Below, piece after piece: positions 11,050 to 26,000 of a stretch of DNA of 64,000 nucleotides (positions are counted from its first letter, which is position 1; each line of letters opens with the position of its first letter). The translations under genes and the position numbers were made by a program. The DNA is taken from contig VZRG01000737.1 in assembly GCA_013397435.1 (NCBI GenBank), positions 186,001 to 250,000 of the forward strand, given 5' to 3'. Source of the stretch: Erythrocercus mccallii. Its lineage: Eukaryota; Chordata; Aves; Passeriformes; Dicruridae. The notes beneath the pieces are model-generated. The model searched no databases. It had not been told where the DNA came from and worked only from the letters and a program-made list of their open reading frames with translations.

Positions 11050-14000
11050 CTTTTTAAAAAGAAGAAAACCAAAATGTTACTGAAAGAGAGCACTGAACAC
11101 TGCTTGATCATCTGAATTCCCCCCCTATTCTATGCAACATTCAAAGTGTCTTTTTAAAGACACGTTTTCTTTTCCATTTGACTCATTTCCAGGTGTGTTC
11201 TGTTCAGTCACAGGCTTTTGGCCACCTACTCCTCACAACTAAACTGTTCTCAACAAGTATTTGCTATGCTATGATTATCTGATGAGAAGTTTGAATTTCA
11301 GGAAACTTGAAAATTTTCATAAACTTCCATAAACCTACCAGAGCGAGGGAGGTAAAAGCACTCAAAGAACAACTTGGTAGCATTTTTAAGAATACTTTTT
11401 GTTATTTAGATTACAGTGATGGGAAGCAAATTTGGAAACATGAATCCCAATGCTCCATGAAGATGTATGAAATCTACATCAAGAGAGACAAATTCAATTT
11501 ACCAAAAAGTCTTGTTACTGTTCAAATGTAATTAGTGCTTAGACATCAGGTGCTATAAGTTGGGGTAGGAGGGACAGGGAGGGGGAGACACTCTCCTGGG
11601 GCTAAAAATATGAAGGTTGATAAAATTTTCAGCTTTTAAAAGACTGACTTTTCCATTCTGAACTGTTAAGAGAATTTGCTTTATCAGTTCCCACTTGAAA
11701 CTCTAGGAAAATTCCCAAGAAGACCAAATCTAGTGTATGGACCAGGTTAACAAATTTCTTAAAGACTGAGCTAATCCAAGTGAGGAAACAATAACCCTCC
11801 CTGGTCCATTGCTGATCCTATGTGCCTGACCTAAATTTTTTATATTTCGATCAGGCACTAGCTAATGTACATCAGCTATCTATGATGAAATGGTCATCTT
11901 TTTCTAGCCTACATACAAAAGAACAGTTGGAACAGATCCCTTTTTATTTATATGATTTCACAGTCAGCCTAAATTAATGAAAACTGGAATCTACCACTTC
12001 CTTGTTTTAAAGTTACTTTATTTACATTTAAGGGTAATTTTCAGCTAACTTAGTAAATGAGAACCTTGGTATCATTGTTTAACTATGGCCACTACGATTC
12101 AGACTTGCTGTACTATGGCTAAAGAGAGGGACACCAACCTGTGTGGGTTCTTCTATGCCTTTGTAACTCATCACTCCTTGTAAATCGCTTGCCACAAAAA
12201 ATCCAGTTGCAGACAAATGGTCTTTCACCGGTATGCCAGCGCAGATGTGCCCGAAGATGAGATGTCTTGCCATAAACTTTTCCACATCCTTCAATATGGC
12301 AGATATGCTGTTTCTTTTTTCCTGGCTCATTGCTGCCTCTAAAAAAAGATCATATTTAAACAGCTAAGTAGTTATATTCCAAAACATTACCAGCTATTAG
12401 GAGAAACATTTCATGTTAATAGAGGCAATTTTAATCTTTGTCTAAAAAAGCCCGCACAAGTGTGCTTTCTAATAGAAAGCATTAAAAAATCTAAGCAACA
12501 TAGGACAATCTCATTCCCAAATGAGGCAAGCTGTGATAAGATGCTTAAATATATACTGATAAAAGTTACATTTACCTTCCTTCTCCCTCTCTGCAATTAG
12601 GACATGAGCAGGCAACTCTTCTCAGTCTCTTGCCAGGCTGCACTTCTTGGTCAGAAGCTTGTTGAGCTTGTTGAAGCTGCACTTGTGTTATCTGATCAGG
12701 ACTAACAGCACCAATTGCTGCATTAGCAATGCCACCTACTGCTACAGTTACAGGAGCTATTGTGGCTTGCTGTACTTTTACTCCATCCTGTCCTTGCTGT
12801 TGACCTGCAAAATAAAAATAGTTTGTATCTTTTATTAGTCATTTCAATAAGTGAAATGCACAAATAAACTTTATACATTTACATTAGGTGGACAAAAACC
12901 CACCCATTGTTAAGGGGAGCCACAAACAAAATATTAAATCCAGCCATTTTCCTGAAGCACTACCTACCTGCTAGTTTAATTTGTTATTAAAACAGCACAA
13001 GACTACAAATTAATGATACTAAGAAAAATTAACTAGTTTAAGAAATGTATTCTTTTTCTTAAAAGCTTAGATAAGCAAAATCTTACACAGAAATATTGTT
13101 CAGTCAATTGACAATTAATGTCTCTCAACCTTTGAACTATACCTGCATTCAGAAAACTACAAGCAGCTAATTAAGAAGTTGTTTTAAGGCACTTACAGAA
13201 TTGTCACTTCTCTTACAATCTGTCTTGAATCAACATTGAGCCAGAAAGGAACTTTTGAATGCAAAAGAAACTTAGGACTAGACTTGAACAAGCTAACATA
13301 CCAAAGCTTTCTTGAGACTGTTTTGCCAGATTCTCTACTCAGGATGGGGTAATCCTGGTTAGATGTATAAATGGGAAGACAAGAAACAATAGCAGCCCAG
13401 GGGAAAGAGATCAGATATTTGGGTTGATGGCAAGGTGTAGATGAGTCAATAGTGTGCCCTGGCAACAGAAAGGGCCAGCTGTACCCTGGGGTGCATCCAG
13501 CAGAGTGCAGTGAGCCAAGCCAGGGGGAAGTGACTGTCCTGCTCTGCTCTGCACTGGTGCAGCCCCACCTCGAGCACTCTGTGCTGGTTTGGGTGCCTTA
13601 ATGTAAGAAGGACATCAAACTAGAGTTAGAGTGTGTCCAGAGGAGGGGACCAAGATGATGAAAGGTCTGGAGGGCAAGACTCAAAAGGAGCGGCTGAGGT
13701 CACTTGATTTGTTCAGCTGGGAGAAGAGAAGGCTGAGGGGTGACCTGCACAAAGTCTACACCTTCCTCAAGAGAGGCAGTGGAGGGAGAGGTGCTGATCT
13801 CCTCTCCTTTCAGGTGACTAGTGATAGGACATGAAGGAATGGCATGAACCTGCACCAGGGAAGTTCAGGTGGGACATTAAGTAAAAGGTCTTCACTGAGA
13901 GGGTGGTTGATCACCAGAACAGCCTCCCCAGGGAAGGGATCAAAGGAAATTTTAAGACTGACTTGATGAACAAAGAATTCAGCTTCATTGCATAAGTCCA

Positions 14001-17000
14001 TTATCTCATTGGCTTTCTTGATCTAAGGAAATCTGGATTACTGGCTTGATATTAAAGCAAAAGAAACTATTCCAATATAGGTAAGAAGTGTAGTTTCTTG
14101 AACAACAAAGTAATATTATGTTTGTTTTAAAAGTTAGTACTATACAGACCTAGAAAATATATATAATAAACTAAATCTGACACAGACATGCGACTTCCAG
14201 CCACAATACGACAACACTGAATGCCAGCTCTCCTAGTAACAGGAATGGGACAAAATATAATTAGATGCTGCCATTTTCAAAAATTCATGGCCATCATAAA
14301 ACCGTGAAATTAAAGGAAATACTATCTCCTTATTTAGAGAGTGTAACAGGCAATCAGAATTCTTTAGAGCAGAATACAATACTTTAAGACATGAAAGTCC
14401 TCAGTATTGAAACATTCATTTCAAACATAGAAATTCCTGGGAGATAATGGTTCAGAGATATCTGAATGGGTTTTAATGACTTTTGTAGCATCCATAACAG
14501 ACACCACCAACGGGGATAAGAATGCTCTCTCTGAAGCCTAAAGCTACTGAGTGAGTTGACACACAACCCAGCATAGGACAATGACTACTTTGTTCACATC
14601 ATTGCTGAGGAGCAATAGGTGCTTGCACAGACTATCTTGTGTAACACCATGCTACCAGCCAGAGACAAAACCTAACACACACCACCTAACACCACCACAT
14701 ACATGCATATAGGTCAGGACTGAAGAACATGATATACAGAGAACCTCCCAAAATGACTTGATTTGTAATCTAAAGGCCACTGCTGATTACAGGAAATAGA
14801 ATAATTCTGGTTTCTGCCTAGGTCAGTATTAGGTTATTTTCATCTGAAGCATTGACCAAATTTTCCCAGTTATCTCCCTTAGTTTATGACTGGAAGTTGT
14901 ATCTGATCTGCCTAGATATGAATAAACATGAATTCCTCGTCTTCTTAAGAAGGCTACAAATACTGACAGACACTGAGTGTTTTCAGTTCTCAGAAAAGAA
15001 CAAAGACAAGCCCATAAGAGATAGAGCTTGAACCACACTTGCTGTAGGACAGACAGTAAAACAAACAAACAAACAAAAAATCTAAAAGGTTTCTGGTATC
15101 AGCAGCAAAGGGAAAATTAATTACTGGCTTAACCTTGAGTGCAGAGTCCCCATATGTTTAGGATAGAACCAAGTCTTTATTTTCAGAATAGCAAAGTACT
15201 GGAAATATATTTATTTCCCATACTTTAATGTGAAAGAAGAGCACTCATGATAATCCTTGAGGGAGAATACAATAGGGGAAGAAGAGCATTATGATATAAA
15301 TGCAAATAGTAATATCAAGTACTTTGGTCTAATAGTGGCTGAAGAGGATACTAGAGCTCCCAAATAAAGTGCTAGTCCTGGGGCAACTTCTTGTCAGGCT
15401 GTTAAGCTATTGGAACACTGACTGAGTGCTATAAATAGCCACAGTCAAAAAAAGGCCAATAATTTTTTTTTAATCTAATGTTTATCCTAATATGATAATA
15501 TTAACATGGTAATGTAACTGCTTGTGATAAAAACCAGTTGCACTTTCTGGTGAGCCAAACATAAAAGGAAGAACTTGCTCAACATGCAGTCTTTTGCAGA
15601 GCACAATCCACTCTTCATCTGTTAAACATATACAAGGTACAAACTCCTTTAATCCACAGAACAGCACTATAAATGGAGGGTCTGAGAACGGTCACAACAA
15701 AAGTTAAAAGATATAACAGATATTGTGGCCTACTGCTGCCTCCTATTCTATTTTCATTATCAGTCACATTTTTGAGTACATTGTTAAGAATTATAATTTT
15801 TTATTACAGTCCGTTAGAAGGACGACTCCATCTATGTCACAAAGTCCTATTGGAGCAAAGATGTCCTGAAACCTAATCAGTCTGTGGTCAGAACTCAGCT
15901 GAAGAGGATCATTAGCTCTTTATCTCTGATTTTCTTGAATTGATATTAAAGTTTCGATGCAACCAGGCTGGTATCCTGTGGTATTCTGGTATTCCCATCA
16001 TCCATATTTTTGTTCAGAAATGGGCCTTGTAGCTCCAAACTAGGCCCAGAGAGACAGAGAGAGCAAAGAGGGGGGAGAAGATGCGCATCATTTATCTGCA
16101 GAAACTTCATTTTTATTCCCCTGAAATTCCTCGTCTCACAGACTTTGCTGCCTAGCACAGACAGCAAAAGAAAAATAAAACTCTCAGAGTGCTCTCCGAA
16201 TTCGCAGCCCTGTAGCCAGGAAGAAAAACCAGAGTCTTTCTTTACTTTTAAACTAGCTTCTAGTTCATTAGCCAAGACAAGAAGTCTTTCTCCAGACTGT
16301 GGCTTCTTCAAAGGACCTGTTCAACTCTCCTCTGGTCCAGAGGACCAACACCAAGAACCCATTCCAGCAAACCCCCGCGTGGAGAGGCCCACGCCCTGCC
16401 CCCCTTGGACACTGCCTTGGCAGCCCCTAACTCAAAAAAAGCCATACCTACAAAAAAACCCTTTAGACTCAATCTCTAAATCTACCATCTCTTGAGAGCA
16501 AAAATGAGTTTTATTGTTTAATATTATTCATTTTTTTTCATGTTTGTGAGTACTTTGCTTGTTAAATAAACAGTTTTTTCCACTTCTCTTGAAGAAGATT
16601 TACCTCCCGAAACGGCTAGGGGAGGGACCACTTAAATCTGTCCAAGTAATGAGATGGCCACCTACACAAGGGTCTTCTGACACTTCTTCAGAGTATCAAG
16701 TATCACTGCTGACACACACTTTACCCTTCTGAACTTTCCTTTTCCTATGTGAGGACAGGGCATATCTTGGAATACAGGATACACACAACTGAGCTACAAC
16801 CTTAATCTATTTATTAAACATAATACAGTGACACATTTGAGTAGAAATTCTCCACTATAACCGTAAAAATGACAATAAAATTACAAAGGGGACAATGCCG
16901 AGTAAGGTTGTTCAGGCAGACAAATAGACTATTCTTTAGATAGCATTAACTAGTTATAATATTTTCTAATATGCATGTTGAGTTTTCTTCTTTAAGTTGA

Positions 17001-20000
17001 TCTCATGGAGTCACTATTTTAAACACCCTTCTCTTGAATTCCACTTACTAAATTCAGAACAGAAGGTTCTGAAGCTCTCAAAATATCATACAAATTGCCT
17101 TATTTAAAGAACCAGGCCACAACATTCAATAAGCAAATCTAGTTTTTTGAGGTAAAAGAGTAACTGAAGAAAGCATACATACATGATAAATATTCTTTAT
17201 CAGAAATTTATGCAGCTATAAGAAAACACAGGGAAGTTCAATAATGTAATTACTGGACTTAATTTTTGGTTTGAACTCCTGAGAGAGCACCCCAACAAGC
17301 TAGCACACTAGTAATACACAGGGTAGAAATGTACCTACTCTCATTTTAAAGCTGTTAAACATAAAAGTTTTTGTTCTTTGAGAATAACAGGAGTCTATTT
17401 TAGACCAGTTGAAATATCTTTTCTCCTGAAGAAAAATCAGAAAATTTTCACAAAACAGCTGACAGAACATGCCCAAAATCTCAAAGTGAGTCTGCTATAG
17501 TCTTGAGTTGTATGGGATGTTTTCTTAAACTATATACTAGAATTGTATGGATTACTAGGGGCTTTAACTGTTATATCACTTGCACTTATTAAAGAGGAAG
17601 AAAAATAAAGGGAATATAAAGGAAAGATAAGAGAATTTAATTATTTTTTAAATAACCTCTGCCAAAGAAAAGATATTGAGAAAACTTAATATTGATATGA
17701 ATTTATCAGCAGCCTACTAAATTAAATGAGGGCAACTTCTAAAAGTTTAAAACGAAGAGGATTTTTCATTTGAGAGAATCTAAGTCTAAATCAGCTTCTT
17801 ATTTGAAAAAAAACACCCCACCAAACCCAACAAATAAACCTGCTTACTCTAAAAACATGGTTGAGATAATGTTATCCACACAGGAACAGAATGATCTCTT
17901 GACACTTTTTAGATGGAGAAAAAAAGGCTTATTAAAAATATTCCTTTCAATGCTTTACTAGAAGCATTAAATGCTATTTAAAGCCTTCCAGAAATGCTGC
18001 TGGAAATCAGATCACTTGAAATTGCTTCTTCCTGACATACTCCAAACCACAAGACCTGGTATCACTACACTTCACCATTCACAATCAAATCCTTCAGTAA
18101 CAACAGCTCTCATGTTTCAGCACAGGTTTCAGAAAGAGATCTAAACAAATCACTACTTGAGGGAACAAAGTCACACCTCAGTTCATCTATGTTATTCTGT
18201 ACAAGCTGTGAAAGCAGTCACTGCACACTGACACCCGCTTGTGGAATAAAGTTTTCTCAAGTTCCCATGATTTCTTTAATAATGATTTCTAAAATTTTGA
18301 AATACCTTGATTAAAAAAATCATCACTGAACTTGCATATGTCTGAGTTTTATTGTACATATTGTCAGGATATAAAGTTAAGTTACAACCAAATGTTACAA
18401 AATAACAGATACAAAATAACATTGATACTCAATTGCATTTCATTTCCTCTCAGGCCTAAGCTCTCTTTCTATTGAATAATGATAATTTATTTGACCATAG
18501 AACAAAATGCATACAGCAAGGAAACCTGATACAGTATTTACAAATCAAGTGAAAAAGAAGTTTCACTTTTTGCAATGTTACAAATATGATGACTAAATAG
18601 AATTTTTTATGCTTCTTAAATAAAAGAATCTGCATGATCTTAGTCACTAATCTTCCCAATTTAAGCCATTAAGTAAATGAATTACTTATTAACACAAGAT
18701 ACAGAATTGTCAAGAAAAATGATTACATATCCTTTATGCTTCAGCATCACTTGCTCAGCTTTCCAATTTTGCAGTAAAATTGCATCTTAGTAGATAAACT
18801 CACATATACTTTCGCATACATGAGTTTGTAACACATTCATGCAAGAAAATTTAACAACTTTAAGTAATTGCAATGAAACTGAGTAATACATACACACACC
18901 AATCACATTTTCAGTTAAAATTAATTTGCAAAACCATAACAGCACCTGAATGGTTTAAGAAAGATAATGCATGGTACCTAAAACGTACTTTTCTACAGAG
19001 TGATTGACCACCGGTTATTAGGCTTGGCCATCCACTGTAAGTCAAACCAAGCTTGCTTTTACCACACACAGCACCTGCTTTCCTACTCTTGTTCACCTGA
19101 AGTAGCAGGCATGAAAGACTACTCTCTGAGGTAAATAGGGCAGAAGGGAAAGAAAAGGACTTAACCTTATTGATCTACAGAAATCATGAGAGTAAAGCAT
19201 CAGATCTTGGAAAGAAGAGAAATTTAAGACTAAGAAAAGAATATTTCTAAGTTCTGGTACACAGTTTCTCAGAAAAAAAATTATATATTTCCTGTTGTTG
19301 TTGTGCAACCAACGTTTAGCAGCCAAAAGATGAGAACATCAGTGACAGAGTTATCTCAGTAGGGTGCATCTTACTGCAAAATCTGAGAAACACTTTGCAA
19401 AATGTACTTAGAGCCACAGCGGCTAATGCTGCAAAAAAGAAAATTTGTTCAACTGTGTATTCTAAAAAGCAAAGAGAAGGTTGCAGTTAGAATCCATAAT
19501 TCAATGCATATTACTACAAGAGAGCCTGCAGAGTTTCAAAGCTCTACAGGCATCAGAGCCCTGATGCAGCAACTCACCCATTAACAACTCACTGATACAA
19601 AGAAATGGGAAAAACGAAGTTTCTCATCTTCCCTTGCCCTGAATACACCAGGTACTGTAAGCTTGAAAACATCCTTTAATATTCTTTTTCCACAAAGACA
19701 TACACACAATTTATAGTATGATAATATCTATATACTTTATGTATTAATTTATAATACAATATACTTATAACATGTCTATATAATAGAATAGAATATAATG
19801 CTTTAAGATATAGCCAAGATTTAAATATCGTTTAAAAGAATGTGTCAATATAGTTAGAGATCCTCAATTTTTTTTAAAAAAAATCTATGAAGGAAGTTTC
19901 ATGTTAAAAAAAAAGCACAAATCGTATTTAAAAATTATATATATGTAAAGACGGCAGTGAATTTAAATATTTACAACAAAGACTATGTAGTATGCTGACA

Positions 20001-23000
20001 ATTCTACTCGCTCTTCTAAGCAATGGTAAATAAAGATTTATGAAGAAATAACTTGTGACAAAAGAAGAATTCTCCAGAATAGAAACTACAAGCACTGATA
20101 CAAGCGACCCACACATTCTGTAGAGAAGATCAGTTTGGACTAAGGAGAGGAACTGGATTCACCCAACTACTACAAGGGTCATCACAAATCACAGCATTGT
20201 ATCCAGATGCTACTACAAGCAGAAAGTTTCCAGTGCAAACTGCAGCATCAAATAGACATCTGTCTTTTCTACCTCCTACAGGGGCACTGCAGTAAGTTTC
20301 TATCTTCAGCCCATGGCTAACTTTGTCAAGATTTGTAAGATTTGTCAAGATTTGTTATACTCTTCTTCAAAAGCTTTTTAAGTCTCAGTTAAAAAATTAC
20401 AGAACAGAATAATAACTACACTTCTGTTGAAAGTACCGCTTCAAGAGTGAAACAAGGCAATAAAGCTTGAGGGGTTTAAGCATCTTAAAAAACATGACGT
20501 TTGTTTCCATTAATGCAAGAATCATTGGTAACACAAAATCAAACCACTGCCCCCAAAATTTCACCAAACTTTAATGATTTTTCAAAAATGTAAGGCTTTA
20601 CCCAAGTGCTTTAGGACAACCTGAGAGCACTTCAGTACTTTGAGCCAGAAAATAAGTTTTCCCAGCTGGTAGGAACTTTCATTAAGCTGAAAGCAAGTTT
20701 ACTTTTTATTAGTTTATTAAACATAAGAAAGAGCTACCACAAATACAACACAAAAACAGCCATACAAAATAAATATAAAAATCAAACACAGTGCTACAAT
20801 TTCACAAAATTTAGTCTTGAACAACAAACTGGTGGTTTCAGTTAAAGCAAGGCAATGTCTCTGGTTGTTTTCTGTGACTTCAAATGAAAAGAAAATATAG
20901 TCAATTTATTAAGTATTCTAAAGAAGGAAATCGAATCAGAAAAGTAACTTGTTGTTATATTAATGAAAAGAGACCCTTCCAAAAAAACCTTGATTTTCAT
21001 CATTATTGAATAAATAGCCAAAAATAAAAGTATATTCAGGGTGAGTGTCCAGGAATACTTCTCCGTAGACGAACACAAGCAGTTTCCTGCATGCTGAAAC
21101 TTAGAGCAACAGCTGAAAACCCAAGCCCCAGCAGTGCTGCAATGCATCAGACACATTGCATGGAAACTAGCAGCAGATGTAAGAAATTGAGGTTTTTAGA
21201 TTTACTTTTAAGGAACATCTCCCTCTCCCTTATCCCCTTGCCCCAGTTCTCACAGTTTATAGCCACAACAGAATGTGGTCCAGTTCTTTCCTTCAATTCT
21301 TCTCCCTAACCCTTAAATAGGGGTAGGACTAGAAAGAAACCTGTTGACTGTCAGTCTGCACAGTCTGACTAGAGAAGTTCAATACCTGACAAACTGAAAG
21401 CAAACAAAAATCAAATACCTATCTTACACACCTCTGCCATATAGCAACAAAAACACACACTCAGAAAGTGTCATTTCCTGCATCTCCATTCAATTTATGA
21501 GTATTGCTATGCAGTAGTAATAACTGAGTCTTGAAAGGACAGAAGTAGGCTAACACGAAAAAATATAAGCTAAGGTTCCAGTACTCCATTTGGATTTTGG
21601 GAGATAGGGCTAGGAGCTTTTCTGGGTGGGTATTATGGGATTTTGACTATGCTTTAGCTGGCTTACATATTTTACTCTTGACTAGAAGGTTCATGAATTT
21701 CCCTGAAGTAAATATTTTGGCCATATGAAATGTTTTGTTGATCAAGATAAAATATACAAAAAAAGAAAAAAAGCAAGGTGATTAAAAGGAATTTAAAGGA
21801 TAGTTTCAGGAAAAAACCCTAAGATTCATAAAACATTTTTAAAGATCTTACATAGCAAGACCAAACTTAAGTCACAGGCTTTGGTTTTATTAACAGCCTA
21901 TGGATGAATAGGCTGATCAATATTAAAACTAACTTGTTCGTTAAAGATGTAAAAACTGAAATTTTGTTATAGCCTTCATCAGGCAAAGACCAACAAAACT
22001 ACATTTTAGAGGATCACAAAAGAAGAGCCACATAAATCTGTAAGATCCAAACCCATAAAAGTTCTGACATTTTCTGTAACACTGTTAACCCTACAAAATT
22101 GTTTACCTAGTCTTGTTTTTTGTATCAGAATGAACTGAAAAGCTTCACGCTTTTGTCAGTTGCTTCCTGATGACCAAAGGAACAAGAAAATCAAGGCCCA
22201 TATTTCTTAAACTTCAGTATTTTTCTCAAGGGAAAAGCGGTCACATCATTACTTGAAACTATAATTAAGGAAACTCAGGCTTGTTCTTAACATGTATCCC
22301 AAAGGCTTTCTTGGCAGGAAGATATTAACTGATAATTCTCTCTTTAAAACAAAATAATACTAGTCTGCCAATCTATGATGATTAAATATGCTTGTTGGGG
22401 TGATACAGTTTTCCCAATGATCAAACATCTGTGATCAAACTGATCAAATATCAGTGGAGACTCCAATGTTAGGAATGGATGCATACAGAAATCAATATAA
22501 CTGTATAACCATACCCCAAACTAAATTAAAAATGTGCTCTGATGCTACATTTCTCAAGAGACTACCAATGTCCAGAATGACTGTTTTGGTGAAAGTGTCA
22601 CAACCAGAGTAAAATATTAATTTTAAAAATTATACTTCATTATGCAGTCCTGACTATTTTCAAAGCTACTATGCTATAGCATATAAATCAAGCTACTTTT
22701 ATTAACTAAATTATCCATTAAAAAATCACTGACCACTAAAAAAAAAAAGGTGTTTTTCAGTAATCATAGGGCATCCTGAGTTGGAAGGGACCCACAAGCA
22801 TCATCAAGTCCAGCTCCTGGCTCTCCACAGGGCAATAATAGTGTTTCACTTGAAATTAATATTCCTCTTAGAACACAACATCCCATTCCACATATAGTTA
22901 GCTTTTTCAATAATCAACACTGCTATTAAAAGTGTTTTTTAATATATCAAAAGTAAGAAATTATTTATTTCATCTACGACCTCCAAAATCATACAAGATT

Positions 23001-26000
23001 TACAACTCCAAAATTTAAGTTACAGTGAGGAAGCTGTTGAAATTAAATTTTGAATATGCTTCTTGTCTTTTCTTCACACCAGGTGGCAATGCAATAATAA
23101 GAAGGCTGGCTTAGTGCAGCTCTAACATAGTTAAAAAAGAAAAAAATACTAACAAGCTAATGAATAAATGCCCTATCTCTCAATTCACTTGCTTGGCATT
23201 TTACAAACAAGGAAGCTCAGCCAATTCTTTTCCTGTTCTATATGCTCTGATTTCTCACAATAGGGATTGAGAGAGGGGATGGCAAAACCCAATATTCTCA
23301 AGAGAGTGCATCTGTATTGATGATACACATAATCTAATATGGAAATACAGCTTTAGTAACATTCTTCTTTGAAGACTTTAAGGCTTACATTTTGTTCTTG
23401 AAGTTTATAGCTTAAAAACAACTCATTATAAACCTATTTTACCTGGCAATTAAGACCAAAGTTGGTACTTGAAATGCTTCCCCTTCCCACTTTATTTTAG
23501 AAGTAGAGATGAAGTCATGCCTTGCTACTCACAGGTCAGGCAAGACTCATTTTAGTGAGGCATATTTACCAGGTTATTCTCTATTGGCAATTTATCTGAA
23601 CAGGCAGATTGCACATTCCTTAGGTATACAGTTCAGAACCCATATATTGACACTTTTATTTTTATGCTATCATCACCATGGCAAATGTTTGTTTTCAACT
23701 ACAGTTTGTTGTCAAACTGTTTCTGCAATTTTATTGAATTTCAGTTTAAGAAAATCCCATAACTAAAGCAGTTTTGTTATTAGGAGACTAAATGCTTCTC
23801 CTGTAATTATTTTGAAACATTTGAAAAAGATGCTGGTACTATAATGTTTGGAACACTGTGGTTCTGCAACAATTCTCAGCTCAAGGCAGCCTGAGAACAG
23901 TTGTGACCTTTCATGACTTTGGAAAAAGTATGCTACATTTCTATACTCCTCCCATCTACACTCTCAGACTATGAAGTAAAAAACCAAGACAGACTCCTTT
24001 TTTGCCTTTTTTTTTTTTAATACAGCTCAGTACTTTGTACTTATCTTTTTACAACAGATTCCACAGCTTGCAGCTTGTTTCTTTCAAAATGTTTGCTGCA
24101 TCTTGCTTGTCAATGAACATCCAGGAAAACACTGCATGCTATTAAAAAAAAAAAACACCACTAAATCATGCAAACCCTTTCTTTCAGCTCCTTTGACTTC
24201 TGCCTTTGGTGTTTATATTTGCCAGCTTCCTTGTATGTAATGTGGTTATTTTAAACTCTTTTCACCTTCTTACCACCTACAGGAATCCCTGCTTAGCTAC
24301 ACCACTCACTGAGTTCTCTTTCTAGACATACTCACTATTACATTAACGCAAGAGGAGCCCCACAGGATATGCTGTCACCAAAATGCATTTTCTTTCGTTC
24401 AACAATGTAAGTGTAATATTCTAGGACTTTAGACTAAACACCTTCCCTTCCCTCAAAATTTAGCATATGTAATAGAGAATAATAAAAGACTGTGAATAGT
24501 ATGAAGATGAATCAAGTATTTTAAGTCTTCATAATAGAGGAACTTAAGAACTTTAAATAAAATGTCTTATGCAACAATTAAAACACAATATATTGCAGAC
24601 AAATACTGAATGCATAAAAAATCAGGCAGACTCAGAAAAGACAAATTGAGAGAAATTCATCAAGAACTATTAAACTTGTTTTAAACCCCCCTCCCCCCCG
24701 CTTTTGATTCAGGAATACGCAGATGACGGAATGAGAGAAGAGAATCTTAGCTCTGGTCTTGTATGCATCACCTGCAGTCATCATGAGAAAGGGTCAGAAA
24801 TACTTTTGATTCTTATATTCTTAGAATCATAGAATGTTTTGGGTCACAAGGCCCCTTTAAAGATCATGTAGTTCTCAACCCCCTGCCATGGGCAGGGACA
24901 TCTTCAGCTAGATCATGTTTGCTCAAAGACCTACCCTTGAACACTTCCAGGAATGGGGCACCTCTCTGGAAAACCTGTTCCAGTGTCTCACCACCCTCAG
25001 TGTAAGCATTTCTTCCTTATGCCCAATTTAAACATACCCTTTTTCAGCTTAAAACTGCTGCCCCTTGTGCTGTTACTGCAGGCAGGTCTTAGTAAAAAGT
25101 CTGTCTTTCTGACAAGATCCCGTTGTATATCTAAAAGCTCCCAGAGCCTTCTCTTCACCAGTTTGAATAACCCCAACTCTCTCAGCCTGTCTTCATACGA
25201 GATACGTCAGCTCTCTGATCATTTTCATGGCCCTCTTCTGGACCAGCTCTAACAGATCCATGTCTGTCTAGTGGGGATCCCAGCACAGGACACACTACTG
25301 TGGATGGGGTCTCACAACAGTGGCAAACGGAGAAAATCACATCCCTTGAGCTACTGGCCTTGTTCATTTTATGCAGCCCAGGATACAATAGGTTTCCTGG
25401 GCTGCAAGTGTACATTGCCAGTGCATATCCCATTTTTTGTCTACTAATATCCCCAAGTCTTTTTCCACAGCGCTGACCTCAATCCATTACTTCATCATGC
25501 AATCCATACTGAGATTAGGGACTGCCCCATCACAGGTGCAGGACCTTTCATTCAGCCTTGCTGAAATACAGTGAGGTTGATGTTGGTGTACTTCTCAAGC
25601 CTGCTAGACCCCTCTGGATGGGATTCTTTTCCCTCAAGCACATCAGTTGAACCACTCGGTGCCATCTACAAAGTTGCCAAGGGTGTACAAAGTCCCACAA
25701 CTTCATTAGTAAAGATACTGACCGTACCGGTCCCAGTACGGACCCCTGAGGGACATCACTGATTACTGATCTACATTTAGAGATTGAATCATTGACGGCA
25801 ACTCTCAGTGTGGCCATCCAGCCACTTCCCTATCATCCATAAAATCCATATCTCTCCAAGGCTACTGTGAGGGACTGCATCAAAAACCCTTAGAATAAGT
25901 CATGGCAGATGAAGTAGATTATTATCAGCAGCTCTTCCTTTACCTACCGATACAGTCACTCCATCACAGAAGGCCACAGAAGGCCACCACTCAGGCACGA

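Noticed and set aside
16010..16495. 161-codon plus-strand open frame as a protein gene
   Set aside because: No recognisable domain, low-complexity Ser/Pro/Lys content, and it overlaps an LTR-like block. More likely chance in GC-richer repeat DNA.
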